This document shows, piece by piece, positions 1-12,046 of a DNA stretch of 64,000 bases; the stretch's first letter is position 1; every line of letters begins with the position of its first letter. The notes below the pieces were generated by a model. That model made no database searches, was not told the origin of the DNA, and saw only the letters and a list, made by a program, of their open reading frames with translations. The position numbers were made by a program, and so were the translations under genes. This DNA is from Proteles cristata cristata (Eukaryota; Chordata; Mammalia; Carnivora; Hyaenidae): assembly GCA_017311185.1 (NCBI GenBank), contig JAESUZ010001519.1:982733-1046732 (forward strand), written 5' to 3'.

Positions 1-169
1 TGTGTGGGTCAGTGATTTGGATTTTGATCAAAGGGATGCCAAGCAGGGCACAAGGAAGGGGTTAGCCTTAGATATGGGGGACAGCTGGGCCATCAGAATA
101 CGAGTGACAGCACATGACTGCAGAGGAAGGTAAGCTGGTAGATGAGGGTGGCACCATGGAGGGTCTTTT

Positions 170-252
170 TTTTTTTTAATTTATTTTTGAGAGAGAGAGA
201 CAGCATGAACAGGGGAGGGTCAGAGAGAGAGGGAGACACAACTCGAAGCAGG
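170..252 (-). mobile_element. Felid-type tRNA SINE, 5'-truncated
   Basis: Only the tail and CT-rich part remain (T-run, GAGAGAGA, ggagggtcagagagagaggg), ending at the gaagcagg point, so the tRNA head is missing. A direct repeat catggagggtctttt at 155-169 and 253-267 proves insertion in this truncated form. Confidence 0.88.
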
Positions 253-267
253 CATGGAGGGTCTTTT

Positions 268-2439
268 CTGATTGTCTTTATTTTTCAGTAAAATAGAAAG
301 GAAATGTAGTAGAATTGCCAAGCAGCGCCAAGATCATCAATACAAAGTGAGACCAGCCAGCACAAGTGCATGTTTCTCTTTAACGGCCTGGATCCAAATA
401 CAAAAGACAGGTGGATTTTAGCAGATCTGCAATGATTTCAGACGAGCAGGGGGAGGGGATGGCTCTATAAGATAACATAAACCGGGCAACGAGAGATGTG
501 AGAAGATCGTCAAGGTGGGGGAGAGATGATGAAAAGCAGGTGGCATCAACAGAGTTAGAGCTGATGAGTCAAAGGCTCACTAGGGTTCCGGTCTTTGGAG
601 GTGACCTGGGAACACGCGAGGCGTGCAGGGGGAGTGGTGACCAGAATGCCAGCACGAGGGTGCGGTCAAAGCCGTAAGTAAGCAGGCAAATCCGCAGACC
701 AGTTAATCTTAGCATTCATCAACTTAGATTCATTTAACAGGTGTTCAAATCATTCTAAAATTCAAGCCTGATCATTCTGTTATTGAAAATCCTTTAGACT
801 ATGCCTCGCAATCTCTGAACCAGCTTTCAGTATAAAATTCAGCCATAGGAAGTCAGCATGAAAGTTCTTCCATTATCTGTTTTCTTCATATTTCTCAAGT
901 GGCAGCAATAACTTCCACCTCCTAATCACACCCTCCCTGGACTGAGTATTAACTCCTGTCAACGTCCCTCTTTGGGTGCTACTTTTTCTGAGACACAGAC
1001 CTGCAACTATGCCCCAGTGGACTGAGTGTAGACACAAGATATGGGTTTGAACACCTGTTGCCGGCATTGCACTATGTTGCCTTCTCACTATTAATGGCTT
1101 CCCAGAAATCAGAAGGTCTTTGAGGACAAGGAGTTATTTGTCTCTAATCCCTCCTCTCCCACTCCTACTTCCATATATTTGGACATGAATTTAATTACTA
1201 AGTACATGAGAAAATAAAGAATAAATGTGCATCTTACCTGAGGCAGAAACCAAGCTAAGAATTTAGCCTTGAGACTGCAGTCAGAAACACACACTCAACC
1301 GTGTCAATCGTTCCCGGTGAGAAGGAGTATGCAGGGGGTGCGGGGTGGGGGTGTGGGGAACAATTGTAGGAAGAAAGTAACTTACCAATGCATCCCAGTT
1401 CTTAGAAACATAGTAATTTGTTAGTAACCAGTAGCCCAGTGGATGAAATTGAAAATTTATGGGTGATTCCAAAACGTAAGATGGCATTCAAGTTAAGCAA
1501 GAAACCAGAATATGGTTTCAGGATAGATTCTGTATAAATGCTGGTCCCCTCTGATAGCTCTTCCAATATGTTAACCATTCAACATTTCTGTTAATTTTTG
1601 CCCCAGTCTTAAAGTGGCTGAATTATAATCTCAGTTGTTTATATAAAAGAGGTGATTAATGTTTGGCAAGAAACTGGAAACAATGTCACTCAACTGTACC
1701 TTTATTTAAATTCTGTTCAACATCTTTGGTTTCTATGTTCGGTTGTTTATTGGTATCTAGGTAGTTATTTAGTTAGCTACTTATTTAATGAAGCCATTTA
1801 TTACTGCCCAGATAGCCATAATTAGAGGAAAAATACAAATAAAGTATGAAAAAGATTAAAATCAATTCATAAGGCAAATATGAGCTCCTATACAATGGAA
1901 AGATTTAATTATTTCAGGTCTGGTGTTGAGATTAGCCTAATTGACTTTCTGGCTTGGACTCAATGATCTATTATCTCATTTTGAGATCAACCCTGGTGAG
2001 AAACAGTCATATCATTTGTTTTGCAGGCATGATGAAGGAAGGGTATATTCACTTACCTACCATGACAAAACAATTATTGCAGCAAGACAGAATGTATTCC
2101 AGTTTTTACCTATTAAGCTTCATTCTACACTCATGTTCTATGCTACGTGGTGTTTTAGGAAGACCAGAGTTTGGGTTGTTTATGTTATTTAGGTAGAGAG
2201 TAATTTCTTTTATATTATGGCATGTGCCACAGAACATGTTGTTTTGAAAATGCTTACCTATAAATTATAGGAGAAAAAGACTTACTCTCTTTTCTTTTTC
2301 AAAAAATAGAAAAAGGGAGAAATACAGATGGAAGAATAATGAAAATATAACACAGCCTTATGAGACTCAAACTGAAAATATCCAACATATGGTCAAAATG
2401 TGGCCATTTAAATGATACCTCTATTAGGAAATGCTTTTA
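268..2439. other. Unique non-coding DNA
   Basis: No supported gene. Short open frames lack any recognisable motif. The first 700 bases have a weak, ancient-repeat-like character that I cannot name. Confidence 0.6.
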
Positions 2440-2645
2440 AGATTCATGCAAAGTTATTTCCCCATCTTTGGCTCCCAGTTGCGTACAAGATGACATCTGC
2501 CCTCCTCATCATGGCATATCTGCCCTTCGTTCTTCCGACTAACACTTTTCCATATGCTCCCTCCTCCAGGAACACAAAACACTCCAATCCCTTCCCTTTC
2601 ATGTTGGCTCTGGCTTCTACTGCCCCACCTGAAATCTGAGTTATT
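2440..2645 (+). mobile_element. Probable L2 relic
   Basis: The stretch ccctcctcatcatggcatat to ccctcctccaggaacacaaa has the composition and order of L2 ORF2-end copies. Three overlapping open frames here have no family signature. Confidence 0.45.
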
Positions 2646-4325
2646 TCCACTGAGAAGAAGAGGTCTTTCCCAAGGACGAAAAGAGCTTGGATGGAAGTGT
2701 AAGAAATTAGAAAATAGAAACCCAGGTGGTGGAAGAATTAGCATGTACTTAGAAAACCAAAGGGGAAAACTCAAAGGAGGTTAGCTTGATTTGAGCACAT
2801 TTTATTTCATGTGATCTTAATTAATCAGAAGGATTTGGCCCCTACTAAACCAAATAATATCATAGAACCTAAGGCTCTATACACCCCCAAGTGATGTTTT
2901 TTCACATGCAAACCTTTAGTCTCTTTACCATTGGAAATACAGGTGCACAATGAAATATTCGCAGCAACCCATCACTAAATCAGTTTGCCGAGTTCAGCAT
3001 AAATGATGCCACTTGGAGGAAAGGACGGGTTTTCCTGCGGTAATTTCCAGGAAACTCTTACACTGAGGTATTAGAAGGCCAAATGAGTGAGCTGACAGTT
3101 TTGTTCTCGGGCTTTTATCTTCAGCTAAATGGAGACTGTGTCATGAACTGTGTCAGGAAAATGCTGTGGGAGATTGACATGTTTTTACAATATATTCATG
3201 CACTGAGCTTTGCTGTTATGGAAGTGCAGTCACCCACCATTTCATACCTTTCTAGCCCATCCAAACCATTTCCAGAACTTGTTACTGGATTTTATTCAAA
3301 ATATATGATATAGTCACCACAAAATCTCATTATTTAATTCAGATATATTTTGGCATGACAACCTAGTAGCTGAGGATAGGAAAGTCTATTTTTCCCTCAA
3401 AACTACTGCACAAGATGAAAAAGCTGCTGACTTTTAAATTTAGGATAATTTCTTCCGCAATTGCTCAAGCTCTCATTTAGACTTCTAAGCTCAAAAAGCT
3501 GCCCCAAACAGGTTCCACAAAGCTCTGCCACAGAAGTATTTCAATTCCATTCAACTAGGATTTCCTGAACGACTGCTGTGTGCTGATCTCTGCACTGGAT
3601 ACATCAGGAAAATACAAGGGAATTAGAAGCATAGCTCCTGCCTTAGAAAGCTTATTATCTAATTCGAAAGACAGACCATATACATGCATGATTCAGTTTT
3701 ATATGTGTTTATGAGTCGGGTACCATGTGCGGTGCTATAACATAAATTAATGTATGGTGGGCTTGAATAGAGGTTTAATAGACAGGAATTTATTTCAATC
3801 TGGGGGGAAATCTTAATAGAAGAAGAAAGGTGAGTTATGAGTATTGAAATGACAAACATATAGTGAGATGCTCTATCATTCAAAATTACAAGAGACGAGA
3901 GAGCAAAACCAAAACAACGAAAGCCAAGGGAACGGAACCGTGGCACCAGAAATCAAGAACGTGCCACCAGCATAAACTTGTACCTATCAACAAGTGCGCG
4001 TGAACTTATAAGTACAGGAAGATCATGTGTTGCTGATCTCGAGATAGGCAGATCTGGGGGAAGGGATAAGATCTTAAAGATTTTAAGGTGAAAAAGATTA
4101 TTGTGGAAGAGAAATTACAGAAGCACGCATCGTTTTCATTATCCTGTGACCTGCTCTCATAAAACACACTGAAAACGTGTGACTATTCTGAAAAACTCCC
4201 ATTGTTCCTGCTGAGTAAGAATATATTCTAGCAACTTGGCTGGAACAGTTGAGAAGCAATATTTATCTTATCCATGATTTCTTTCAGAAAAAAAGAGAAA
4301 GTAAACTTAGAGATCTAATCACGTC
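2646..4325. other. Unique DNA with a possible ancient repeat at 3540-3670
   Basis: ctgcactggatacatcaggaa, then ctcctgccttagaaagctta, resembles a common mammalian relic pattern (family not named). Nothing else seen. Confidence 0.5.
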
Positions 4326-4343
4326 AAGAATGGAAAAGGTATC

Positions 4344-4507
4344 CGGGCGCCTGAGCGGCTCAGTCGGTTGAGCGGCCGACTTCGGCTCAGGTCATGATCT
4401 CGCGGTTCGTGGGTTCGAGTCCCGCGTCAGGCTCTGTTCTGACAGCTCAGAGCCTGGAGCTGCTTCAGATTCTGTGTCTCCCACTCTCTCTGACCCTCCC
4501 CTTCTCA

Positions 4508-4546
<39 letters not shown>

Positions 4547-4563
4547 AAATTAAGGGGGAAAAA
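4344..4563 (+). mobile_element. Felid-type tRNA SINE, full length
   Basis: The tRNA-like head (gggcgcctgagcggctcagt), B box (gggttcgagtccc), CT-rich body with a long (TC)n run at 4509-4544, and A-rich tail are all present. The 18-bp duplication aagaatggaaaaggtatc lies at 4326-4343 and, with one change, at 4564-4581. Confidence 0.95.
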
Positions 4564-4659
4564 AAGAATGGAAAAAGTATCATATAAGGCAAAGGTATAT
4601 ACAGCTGAATTAAATTGGAGAAGTCAGGTTTTTAATTTGAACTCAAGAGTATAAAAATA

Positions 4660-4890
4660 ATAATGATGATAGATAACACACACACACTAATATATATTAG
4701 GATCTAATATAAAATATCTACTATATTCTAATGTATTTATAATATATATAATAGGACATATCTCACAGGGTAATTTTAAGGATTTCATGAATCAGTGTGT
4801 ATTTAATCATTAATATTATTATAATAGCATTATATATTAACATATTTATTTAATATTTATGTAAACTAATACACATACACACACATATAT
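4660..4890. repeat. AT-rich low-complexity tract with short (CA)n
   Basis: Mostly A and T with repeated tatat, attaat and acacac runs. Probably slippage-grown sequence; no gene. Confidence 0.7.
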
Positions 4891-5262
4891 ATTCCTTAAA
4901 GTCTTGGAGGTAAGTGCTATGATGACCCCCATCTACAAAGGGAAAAATGCAGGGGCAGCTGGGTTGTTCAGTTGGTTGGGCAACCAACTTCGGCTCAGGT
5001 CATGATCTCACAGTTTGTGGGTTCGAGCCCCGCGTCGGGCTCTGTGCTGACTGCCAGCTCAGAGCCTGGAGCCTGTTTCAGAGTCTGTGTCTCCCTCTCT
5101 CTCTGACCCTCCCCTTCTCAAGCTGTCTCTCTCTCTCTCTCTCTCAGAAATAAATAAAATGTTAAAAATTAAAAAAAAAAACAAAGGGGAGAATGCAGTC
5201 TAGAAGTCATAAGCAAGGCGCCCCAGATCACACAGCTAGTATTCGCTACAAGTGAGGTTGTA
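4885..5262 (-). mobile_element. MIR relic split by a SINE
   Basis: The left part (cttggaggtaagtgctatga, then gacccccatctacaaaggga) and the right part (gatcacacagctagtattcg) are consecutive pieces of an ancient MIR read on the minus strand. The SINE at 4953-5181 sits between them. Confidence 0.75.
4953..5181 (+). mobile_element. Felid-type tRNA SINE inserted in MIR
   Basis: Head gggcagctgggttgttcagt, B box gggttcgagcccc, CT body and AAATAAAAT-type tail. The duplication caaagggaaaaatgcag is at 4936-4952, with a two-base-different copy at 5182-5198. Confidence 0.95.
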
Positions 5263-5264
5263 AA

Positions 5265-5597
5265 AAGGGTGCTTCTCAGTCTGCATCATGTTCTCATCAA
5301 TATTGCGCTACTGGCTCTACCTGAAACATGCCTCCCTCTCGTCCTTTACAGCTCATCAGGCCCCACCCACTTTCCCATCTCAGGTCAAGTTTCAGGTCCA
5401 GGACTCCTGAACTCCCACGTCTATTTCCTCAGGTATAGCTTATATGACTAATTTTCTTCGAAACATACATCAATTCATATTACGTCATATGATGCTTTCT
5501 TAAAAATCTGTCTCCATTACAAGATTGCATGATCCATCAGTGTAACACCTACCACCGTAACATAGGAGGAAGTCTGAAATATTTGTTGAATAAATGA
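5265..5597 (+). mobile_element. L2 relic, 3' end
   Basis: Diverged sequence ending in gaaatatttgttgaataaatg, the usual L2 3' terminus on the sense strand. Only the last part is clear; the 5' border is uncertain. Confidence 0.55.
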
Positions 5598-5658
5598 GGG
5601 AAGGAAGAAAGGAAGGAAGGAGGGAAGGAGGAGGTAAAGAAATGGAAAAAAAAGGAAA
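5594..5658. repeat. Purine-rich (GGAA)n tract
   Basis: aggga/agga units directly follow the L2 end, a common site of microsatellite growth. One strand is almost purely purine. Confidence 0.8.
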
Positions 5659-5699
5659 GAAACTAAACTTACTTAAGTTCACCCATTCTTTAAAAGTTG

Positions 5700-5935
5700 T
5701 ATCCTTTCTCCAGGAATCCTCCGGTTCCCCGATTTGCAAGCGATCACACCTTCCCTGTGATCTCACCCACCCCTTGTACTCTATTTCTGTTACCATCAAG
5801 GTCTGCTTTCTGTCCTCTTCAATTCATCCATGTCCACTTCCCTCATTATAATATAAACCCTAGAAACCATGAAAGCTGTCCTATTTGCCTTTCTGTTTTC
5901 CACAGTGACTACTGCCTACTGTCTATTTAACACCA
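5700..5935 (+). mobile_element. L2 relic
   Basis: Contains tctccaggaatcctccggtt and an accctagaaaccatgaaagc-type stretch, in L2 order. Low identity; no coding capacity. Confidence 0.5.
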
Positions 5936-6142
5936 AAGTTACTGAGGCTTTTCCTGAACTGAATTAGCTAAGATGATGGTAGCCCTCAGGCATAATATAT
6001 CCTTTTCTGGACCCAAAACTTGGAAGGAATCATGCTGAAGAGCCTAGAAAGAATCCATGCTTTGTTGCAGCTGATTCAGAAAAGTGAAGTTCCACATGTA
6101 CCTTTCTTGCATGTGCTGTCCTACTACTGCACAAGTCCATTT

Positions 6143-6354
6143 TTTTTTTAATGTTTTATTTATTTCTGAGAGAGAGAGAGAGAGACAGCGTGAGCAGGGG
6201 AGAGTCAGAGAGAGAGGGAGACACAGAATCTGAAGCAGGCTCCAGGCTCTGAGCTGTCAACACAGAGCCCGACGCGGGGCTCAACCCCATGAACCGTGAG
6301 ATCATGACCTGAGCCGAAGTCGGAAGCTTAACTGGCTGAGCCACCCAGGCGCCC
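6143..6354 (-). mobile_element. Felid-type tRNA SINE, full length
   Basis: T-run and (GA)n at the left; the reversed head gccacccaggcgcccc at the right. Direct repeats ctgcacaagtccattt (6127-6142) and ctgtacaagtcccattt (6355-6371). Confidence 0.95.
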
Positions 6355-6371
6355 CTGTACAAGTCCCATTT

Positions 6372-7158
6372 AACAAAGAAAATCGCTAAGAAAAAAAGAG
6401 AACACATTGAAATATGTACACTAACTACACTGCCTTCTGTCTGGAAAATACAAACCACATGCTCTTTGCATTTTCACAGACTCTGGACCCTGTCAGCAGC
6501 ACTGAATCCAGGGAACGTGAAGTATCCCCAGGCTGGGGATTTTAAATGCGCTGTTGGTCCTGAACATGTTTTGACCCATATTAGGAATTCTTACTGCTTT
6601 CTCCAGGGCAGTGTTGAGGTTTCAGGGTCAGCTCACACTTTCTTACCTCATTCTTTCAAGAGTCAAAGCATCTGGGAGGTAATCACCAAGTTGGATCCAC
6701 ACCCTGTGGCTATGGGGAAAAAGCACCTTTTACTGTGCCACATGGAGGCAAAAACTTGCTAAACCCACTAATAGAGTCTCATTAACACCAGATCCTTACC
6801 AACTGGTCCAACACAGTCATCCTAAACTCCTTCAGCAATCTGCAGGAAATGCCATCCTAGAAAACCAGCTCATCAAAGTCCCAAAGAGAGACTGAAAATT
6901 TGGGATATTTTTGGCAAACCCTAATTTACAAGTAGAATTTGTAATCATGGAATTAAGATAGCAAATGCTACACTATATGTTGTTAGAGTTAATGTTTTCA
7001 AGAGACAACATGTTTATCTTATTACTACCAAATTTCACGAAGGTCAGATAAAAGAGATCGTCATCAGATGCTTGTTGTCCAAATAACCAAGGACAGAGCA
7101 GTCCACAGTCTGCATTGTATCCTTTGTTGTTTCAGAACCTTCTGGCAATGATGAATTG
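6372..7158. other. Unique non-coding DNA
   Basis: A 98-codon plus-strand frame at 6466-6762 has no motif and no clear splice context. I do not call it a gene. Confidence 0.55.
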
Positions 7159-7172
7159 CTCTCAAGGGTTTC

Positions 7173-7406
7173 TTTTTTTTTTTAATGTTTTTAAATTTTA
7201 TTTCTGAGAGAGAGAGAGAGAGAAAGAGAGAGACAGCGTGAGCAGGAGAGGTTCAGAGAGAGAGGGAGACACGGAATCTTAAGCAGGCTCCAGGTTCTGA
7301 GCTAGCTGTCAGCACAGAGCCCGACACGGGGCTCGAACCCACAAACTGTGAGATCATGACCTGAGCCAAAGTTGGCTACTTAACCAACTGAGCTACCCAG
7401 GCATCC
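7173..7406 (-). mobile_element. Felid-type tRNA SINE, full length
   Basis: Reversed tail with (GA)n run, body, and reversed head ending acccaggcatccc. Duplication ctctcaagggtttc at 7159-7172 versus ctctcaaggatttc at 7409-7422. Confidence 0.94.
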
Positions 7407-7889
7407 CTCTCTCAAGGATTTCGACTGAGAAAATTTCATCCCACTCATTTTATTAGGGCCTATGATCCTGCACTTTGATCTCCACTCCAAGGTCCAAGAG
7501 ATGGAAGTCTACTGAACAAGGGTATGGAGCTAATCTCAATCTAATCTACCCTCTTACTCAAAAGTAACCTCCCTTCCCCCAGGACACCATTCAAGGTCAC
7601 CATCAACTCCCACAAGAGGCTCTGCCTTAACTAGGGCTATTATGGCTTTGCCTGTTCTCTTTGAAGGCTTAGAGGTATGATTTTCAAATACTAAGTATAG
7701 AACATCTGCACCCCTTCTGCTCCAAAAATAAATGAATGCCTGGTTTCCTGGCAACTCTATGACAGCATTTAAAGATCGTGTGATAGCTGTAATGGGCATG
7801 CGTGTAAATGAATTGATGCATTATATAAACTATGATTAATTTGGAAAAGCATTTAGAAAGCAGGGGACGGTGTGTGGGTGGGAATCTTA

Positions 7890-8046
7890 GCTACCAACCA
7901 GTCTAATCACTTCATTTTAGAGATGAAGAAAGCAAGGTTTAGAAGACTTGCAAGCAAGTTTTCACAGCCAGCTGGGTCACGAGGACTTGAGTCCGTGTAA
8001 AAGACTTTTCAGACCCCAGGCTCCATCTACAACCCTACACTACAAT
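7890..8046 (-). mobile_element. MIR relic
   Basis: cattttagagatgaagaaag, then cacagccagctgggtcacga and gaccccaggctccat, follow the reverse of the MIR consensus in order. Confidence 0.75.
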
Positions 8047-8288
8047 GCTCATTAGCAGGCTCTGCTGGAAGATGAGGAGCACGTAGCTGCTGCTCACTGG
8101 AATAAGACCTCGTGAAGTATGAACTAGAGAAAGGCCAGGTGACAGGCGCAAAGTAAAAGGGTCATTTATAGCAGAAATAGGACTGGAATTCACGCCTCCT
8201 AATTCTTGCTGTTTTTATTCAGTGCTGAGTTTAAGAGTCAATATATTTGGAGATAGATGTTTGGGTCCCGACAAAAGTTGTGATCAAA

Positions 8289-8505
8289 GGGGCGCCTGGG
8301 TGGCTTAGTCGGTTAAGCGTCCGACTTTTGCTCAGGTCATGATCTCGCGGTTCGTGGGTTCGAGCCCCGCGTCGGGCTCTGTGCTGACTGCCAGCTCGGA
8401 GCCTGGAGCCTGTTTCAGTCTGTGACTCCCTCTCTCTCTGACCCTCCCCTGCTCACGCTGTCTCTCTCTCTCTCTCCTAAAAATAAATAAAACATTAAAA
8501 AAAAA
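8289..8505 (+). mobile_element. Young-subfamily felid tRNA SINE
   Basis: Close to the consensus of the subfamily with GGCTTAGTCGG in the head and GTTTCAGTCTGTGACTCCC in the body. Perfect 16-bp duplication aaaagttgtgatcaaa at 8273-8288 and 8506-8521, suggesting recent insertion. Confidence 0.97.
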
Positions 8506-8693
8506 AAAAGTTGTGATCAAACTCCCAGTGCCGAGAGCAGCCCGTCAGGAAAGCAGCAAGGCAGACACGATGAGGTTTGTAAAGGCTGCCTTCTGTTTGG
8601 CCTGACACATTGACACGAATCCCTTTCGTCCCCAAACCTGGAATCAAGAGTCTGATATTCTGCAAAATAACTGTTCTCATCAGATGCATGATA

Positions 8694-8909
8694 CAGGGCT
8701 GCCTGGGTGGCTCAGGCAGTTAAGCATCCACCTCTTGCTTCCACCTCACGATCATGATCTCGTGGTTTTATGGATTCGAGCCCCGCATCAGACTCTGCGC
8801 TGACAGTGCGGAGCCTGCCTGGGATTCTCTGTCTCCCTTTCTCTCTACCCCACCCCCACTTGCAGTGTCTCTGTCTCTCTCACAATAAATAAACTTAAAA
8901 TTTTTGAAA
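8694..8909 (+). mobile_element. Older felid-type tRNA SINE
   Basis: The head is diverged (gctgcctgggtggctcaggc) and the tail is ataaataaac. Imperfect duplication agatgcatgata (8682-8693) and agatgcgtgcta (8910-8921). Confidence 0.93.
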
Positions 8910-8921
8910 AGATGCGTGCTA

Positions 8922-9580
8922 TATGACTCTTGACCTCACGTTTATCTACAGATAGTAATGAAAGCACTTAATTCCTACTTTCCACCTCAAACTGTGAGTC
9001 CTCCCAGCAACGTGATAGGACTGGAGGATGAAGAAATTGTGTGATGTTATTATACTAAATGAGGAGTCAAAATACAAGGTCACATCCTTTCCAACCAAAT
9101 ACGAGAACCTTGCTTTTCAATGTTAATAATATCCTGAAGCCCCAAGCGTACTGAGTCGCTTCATTTTCTGGTCCTCTGAGTACTAATAAAAATCACTGAC
9201 TACATTATGGTGTGGTTTATCTATATTTGATGCCATAAACAAGACTTTCTACAGTGAAAGAGAAGAATAATTGTACATAATGGTCATATTCTCATGTTAC
9301 AAAGGCTTAATTTATGATAAACATTTTATGAGGGATTTCAGGAAATACTGTCTGCAAAACAAACAAAATAAAAAATTAAAAGGGTATTTTATTCTTCCTA
9401 CTTTGGCATACAGTGAAACCATTCTAAACTTTTCAAGAAAAAAAATACTACAAAGATTTCAATATAGTGAAGTTAGAGGTAAATATTTAAAGTTCTTTTG
9501 GCTCAGGAACCAAAATATGTAAGGATGTAAATGGAATGTTATCTATCAATATCAAGTGGTACAAACATAACTATCTAAAA
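8922..9580. other. AT-rich unique DNA
   Basis: No gene, RNA or repeat family recognised. Confidence 0.6.
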
Positions 9581-9795
9581 TTTTTTAAATGTTTATTTAT
9601 TTATTTATTTTGAGAAGGAGAGATACGGAGTGTGAGCGGGGTAGGGTGAGAGAGAGGAAGACACAGAATACAAAGCAGGCTCCAGGCTCCAAGCTGTCAG
9701 CTCAGAGCCTGAGGTGGGGCTCAAACCCATGAACCACGAGATCATGACCTGAGCAGAAGTCAGATGCTTAACCAACTGAGCCATCCATGAGCCCC
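9581..9795 (-). mobile_element. Felid-type tRNA SINE, diverged
   Basis: A (TTTA)n tail with reduced GA content at the left, and a reversed head ccatccatgagcccc at the right. Flank duplication is unclear. Confidence 0.9.
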
Positions 9796-9906
9796 AGAAT
9801 AAAACTGTTTAAATAGCTTGCTTTTGCTTTTCAAATGTTTACTTCTGAATGTAAATGACCCTGAAAAACATTTTTTTCTAATATTTCTTATGTAATAGTT
9901 ATCTCA

Positions 9907-10131
9907 GGGGTGCCTGGGTGGCTAAGCTGGTTGAGTATCTGACTTCGGCTCAGGTCATGATCTCACAGTTTGTGGGTTTGTGCCCCGCGTCAGGTTCTGT
10001 GCTGACAGCTCAGAGCCTGGAGCCTGCTTCAGATTCTGTATCTCCCTCTCTTTTTGACCCTCCCCTGCTCACGCTCTCTCTCTCTCTCTCCCTCTCTCTC
10101 TCTCATAAATAAATAAAACATTTTAAAAATG
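9907..10131 (+). mobile_element. Felid-type tRNA SINE, full length
   Basis: Head ggggtgcctgggtggctaag, long CT run at 10071-10104. Duplication tgtaatagttatctca (9891-9906) and tataatagttatctca (10132-10147). It lies 111 bp from an inverted copy. Confidence 0.95.
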
Positions 10132-10356
10132 TATAATAGTTATCTCAGAATAAGGTACGTCCTTTCAATCTGTCCACTTGTAAAATGTCAAGCTTTAAAA
10201 TGATAAGCAGTATCAATATTTTAAAGGAACATGTTACTTTAGGTTTAAAGATTTTTAGATGTTAGTGTTATTAGACAGGAATTGAATAACATTTTCTTAT
10301 ACTGCTTGCAGGGGGAAAAAATGTTGTCTCCTTTTAAACTTTAAAAGTGCTGTTGA

Positions 10357-10530
10357 GGGGCACCTCTGGCTGGTTCAGACTCCTGATAAGCGTCAGACTC
10401 TTGATTTCGGCTCAGGTCATGATCTCAAAATTGGTGAGTTCAAACCCCATGTCAGGCTCAGTGCTGATAGTGCAGAGCCTATTTGGGGTTCTCTCTATCT
10501 CTCTCTCTCAAAATAGATAAATAAACTTTA
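10357..10530 (+). mobile_element. Older felid-type tRNA SINE, short body
   Basis: Head ggggcacctctggctggttc and body gtgctgatagtgcagagcct, with a much shortened CT part. Divergence suggests an early subfamily. Confidence 0.88.
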
Positions 10531-11096
10531 AAAATAAGTGTGGGTGATATTTGATTTTCTTTTACTTTGCACTAGTTACACTTTCCTTAGTTGCATTGTA
10601 GGCTTGTCATTATTGAGTCCTGGTACCACACACAAAAGGAATCAAGATTACATTTTTAAATTCCCACACTTATCAGTTATCAATACTTAGAAAATTATCG
10701 TTAGCTAAACGAGCTCTATTAGGCAAGTGGATATTATTCTGCAATCATTACCAAGTATAAAGAACCACCAGACCAGGTACTTCATCAGTCTGAGTGGGAT
10801 CACTCCCCTACAAGTAGGGTGTGTTGTTGGGGATCTAGGGTTGATATATAACTCTCCCATTCAAAAAAGAATATATGGAAAATTAAAACAATAAATAAGA
10901 GAAATAAAATAAAAAACAATTAATAATCTCTCAAATTTCCTAAAATTTCCAGGTTTTGTGCTTGTTAACTTGATGCACGGACAAGTACGTATTCATTTGG
11001 AGAAGCTCAGTACATTCCAGGAGGTGGAGATGTGAATGCAAGAGTACTACACATGACCGTGTACAGATTAAATGAGACAGGACATGCAAGATACAT
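10531..11096. other. AT-rich unique DNA before the L1
   Basis: Nothing recognised up to the L1 target-site duplication. Confidence 0.6.
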
Positions 11097-11307
11097 AGAA
11101 AATATCTGGCACAGAAAAATATGCAGCCAAGAATTCTTTGTCCAGCAAGAAGACATTCAAAATAGAAGGAGAGATAATATCTATGTCATTCAAAATAGAA
11201 GGAGAGATAAGTTTTCCAAAAAAAAAAAAACTAAAGGAGATCATGACCACTAAAACAGCTTTGCAAAAAACTTTTAAAGGGGACTCTCTGATGGGAGAAA
11301 AGATGAA

Positions 11308-11336
11308 AAACAAAAACAAAAACAAAAACAAAAAAG
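11308..11336 (+). repeat. (AAAAAC)n short tandem repeat in L1
   Basis: About four AAAAAC units lie in the L1 inter-ORF spacer. They appear to be a local expansion within the element. Confidence 0.75.
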
Positions 11337-11592
11337 ACCAAAAGCAACAAAGACTAGAAAGGACCAGAGAACACCACCAAAATCTCCAAGTCTACAGATA
11401 ACACAATAGCTATAAATTCATATTTTTCAGTATTCACTCCAAACATCAGTGGACTAAATGCTCCAATCAAAAGACATAGGATAACAGAATGGATAAGAAA
11501 ACAAGATCCATCTAAATGCTGTTTACAAGAGACCCATTTTAGACTTAAAAACACCTTCAGATTGAAAGTAAGGGGATGGAAAACCATCTATC

Positions 11593-11898
11593 ATGCTAAT
11601 GGGTTATGAAAAGAAAGCCAGAGTTGCCATACTTGTATCAGATGATCTAAACTTTAAAATAAAGACTGTAACAAGAGTTAAAGAAGGGCAATATATCATA
11701 ATTAAGGGGTCTATCCACCAAGAAGACCTAACAATTTTAAACATTTATGCTCATCACTTAATCATAAACACAAAGAAACTCATTGATAGTAATATCATAA
11801 TAGCAGGGGACTTCAACATGCCACTTACTGCAATGGACAGATCATCTAAACAGAAAATCAACAAGGAAACAATGACACACTGGACTAGATGGATTTAA
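11593..11898 (+). pseudogene. L1 ORF2 endonuclease-domain fragment
   Basis: This open frame carries L1 ORF2 endonuclease landmarks: an ARVAILVSDDLNF-type stretch, KGSIHQEDLTILNIYAHH and the IIAGDFNMPL block, whose GDFN is part of the apurinic-endonuclease-like catalytic core. The frame is lost at both ends by stops and an apparent small deletion after NIYAHH. It is a decayed piece of the surrounding L1 and not a separate gene. Confidence 0.85.
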
Positions 11899-12046
11899 CA
11901 GATATATTCAGAACATTTCATCCTAAAGTAGAGGAATATACATTCTTCTCCAGTTCATACGGAACATTCTCCAGAAGAGATCACATACTAGGACACAAAT
12001 CACCCATCAACAACAAAAATATCAAGATTATACCATGCATATTTTC

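Noticed and set aside
4392..4592. Arginine-glutamate repeat peptides on the minus strand
   Set aside because: They translate the (GA)n part of a SINE; similar RERERE frames recur at other SINE copies.
8289..8360. tRNA gene-like sequence with A and B boxes
   Set aside because: It is the head of the tRNA-derived SINE, repeated dozens of times with CT body and A tail, and not a functional tRNA gene.
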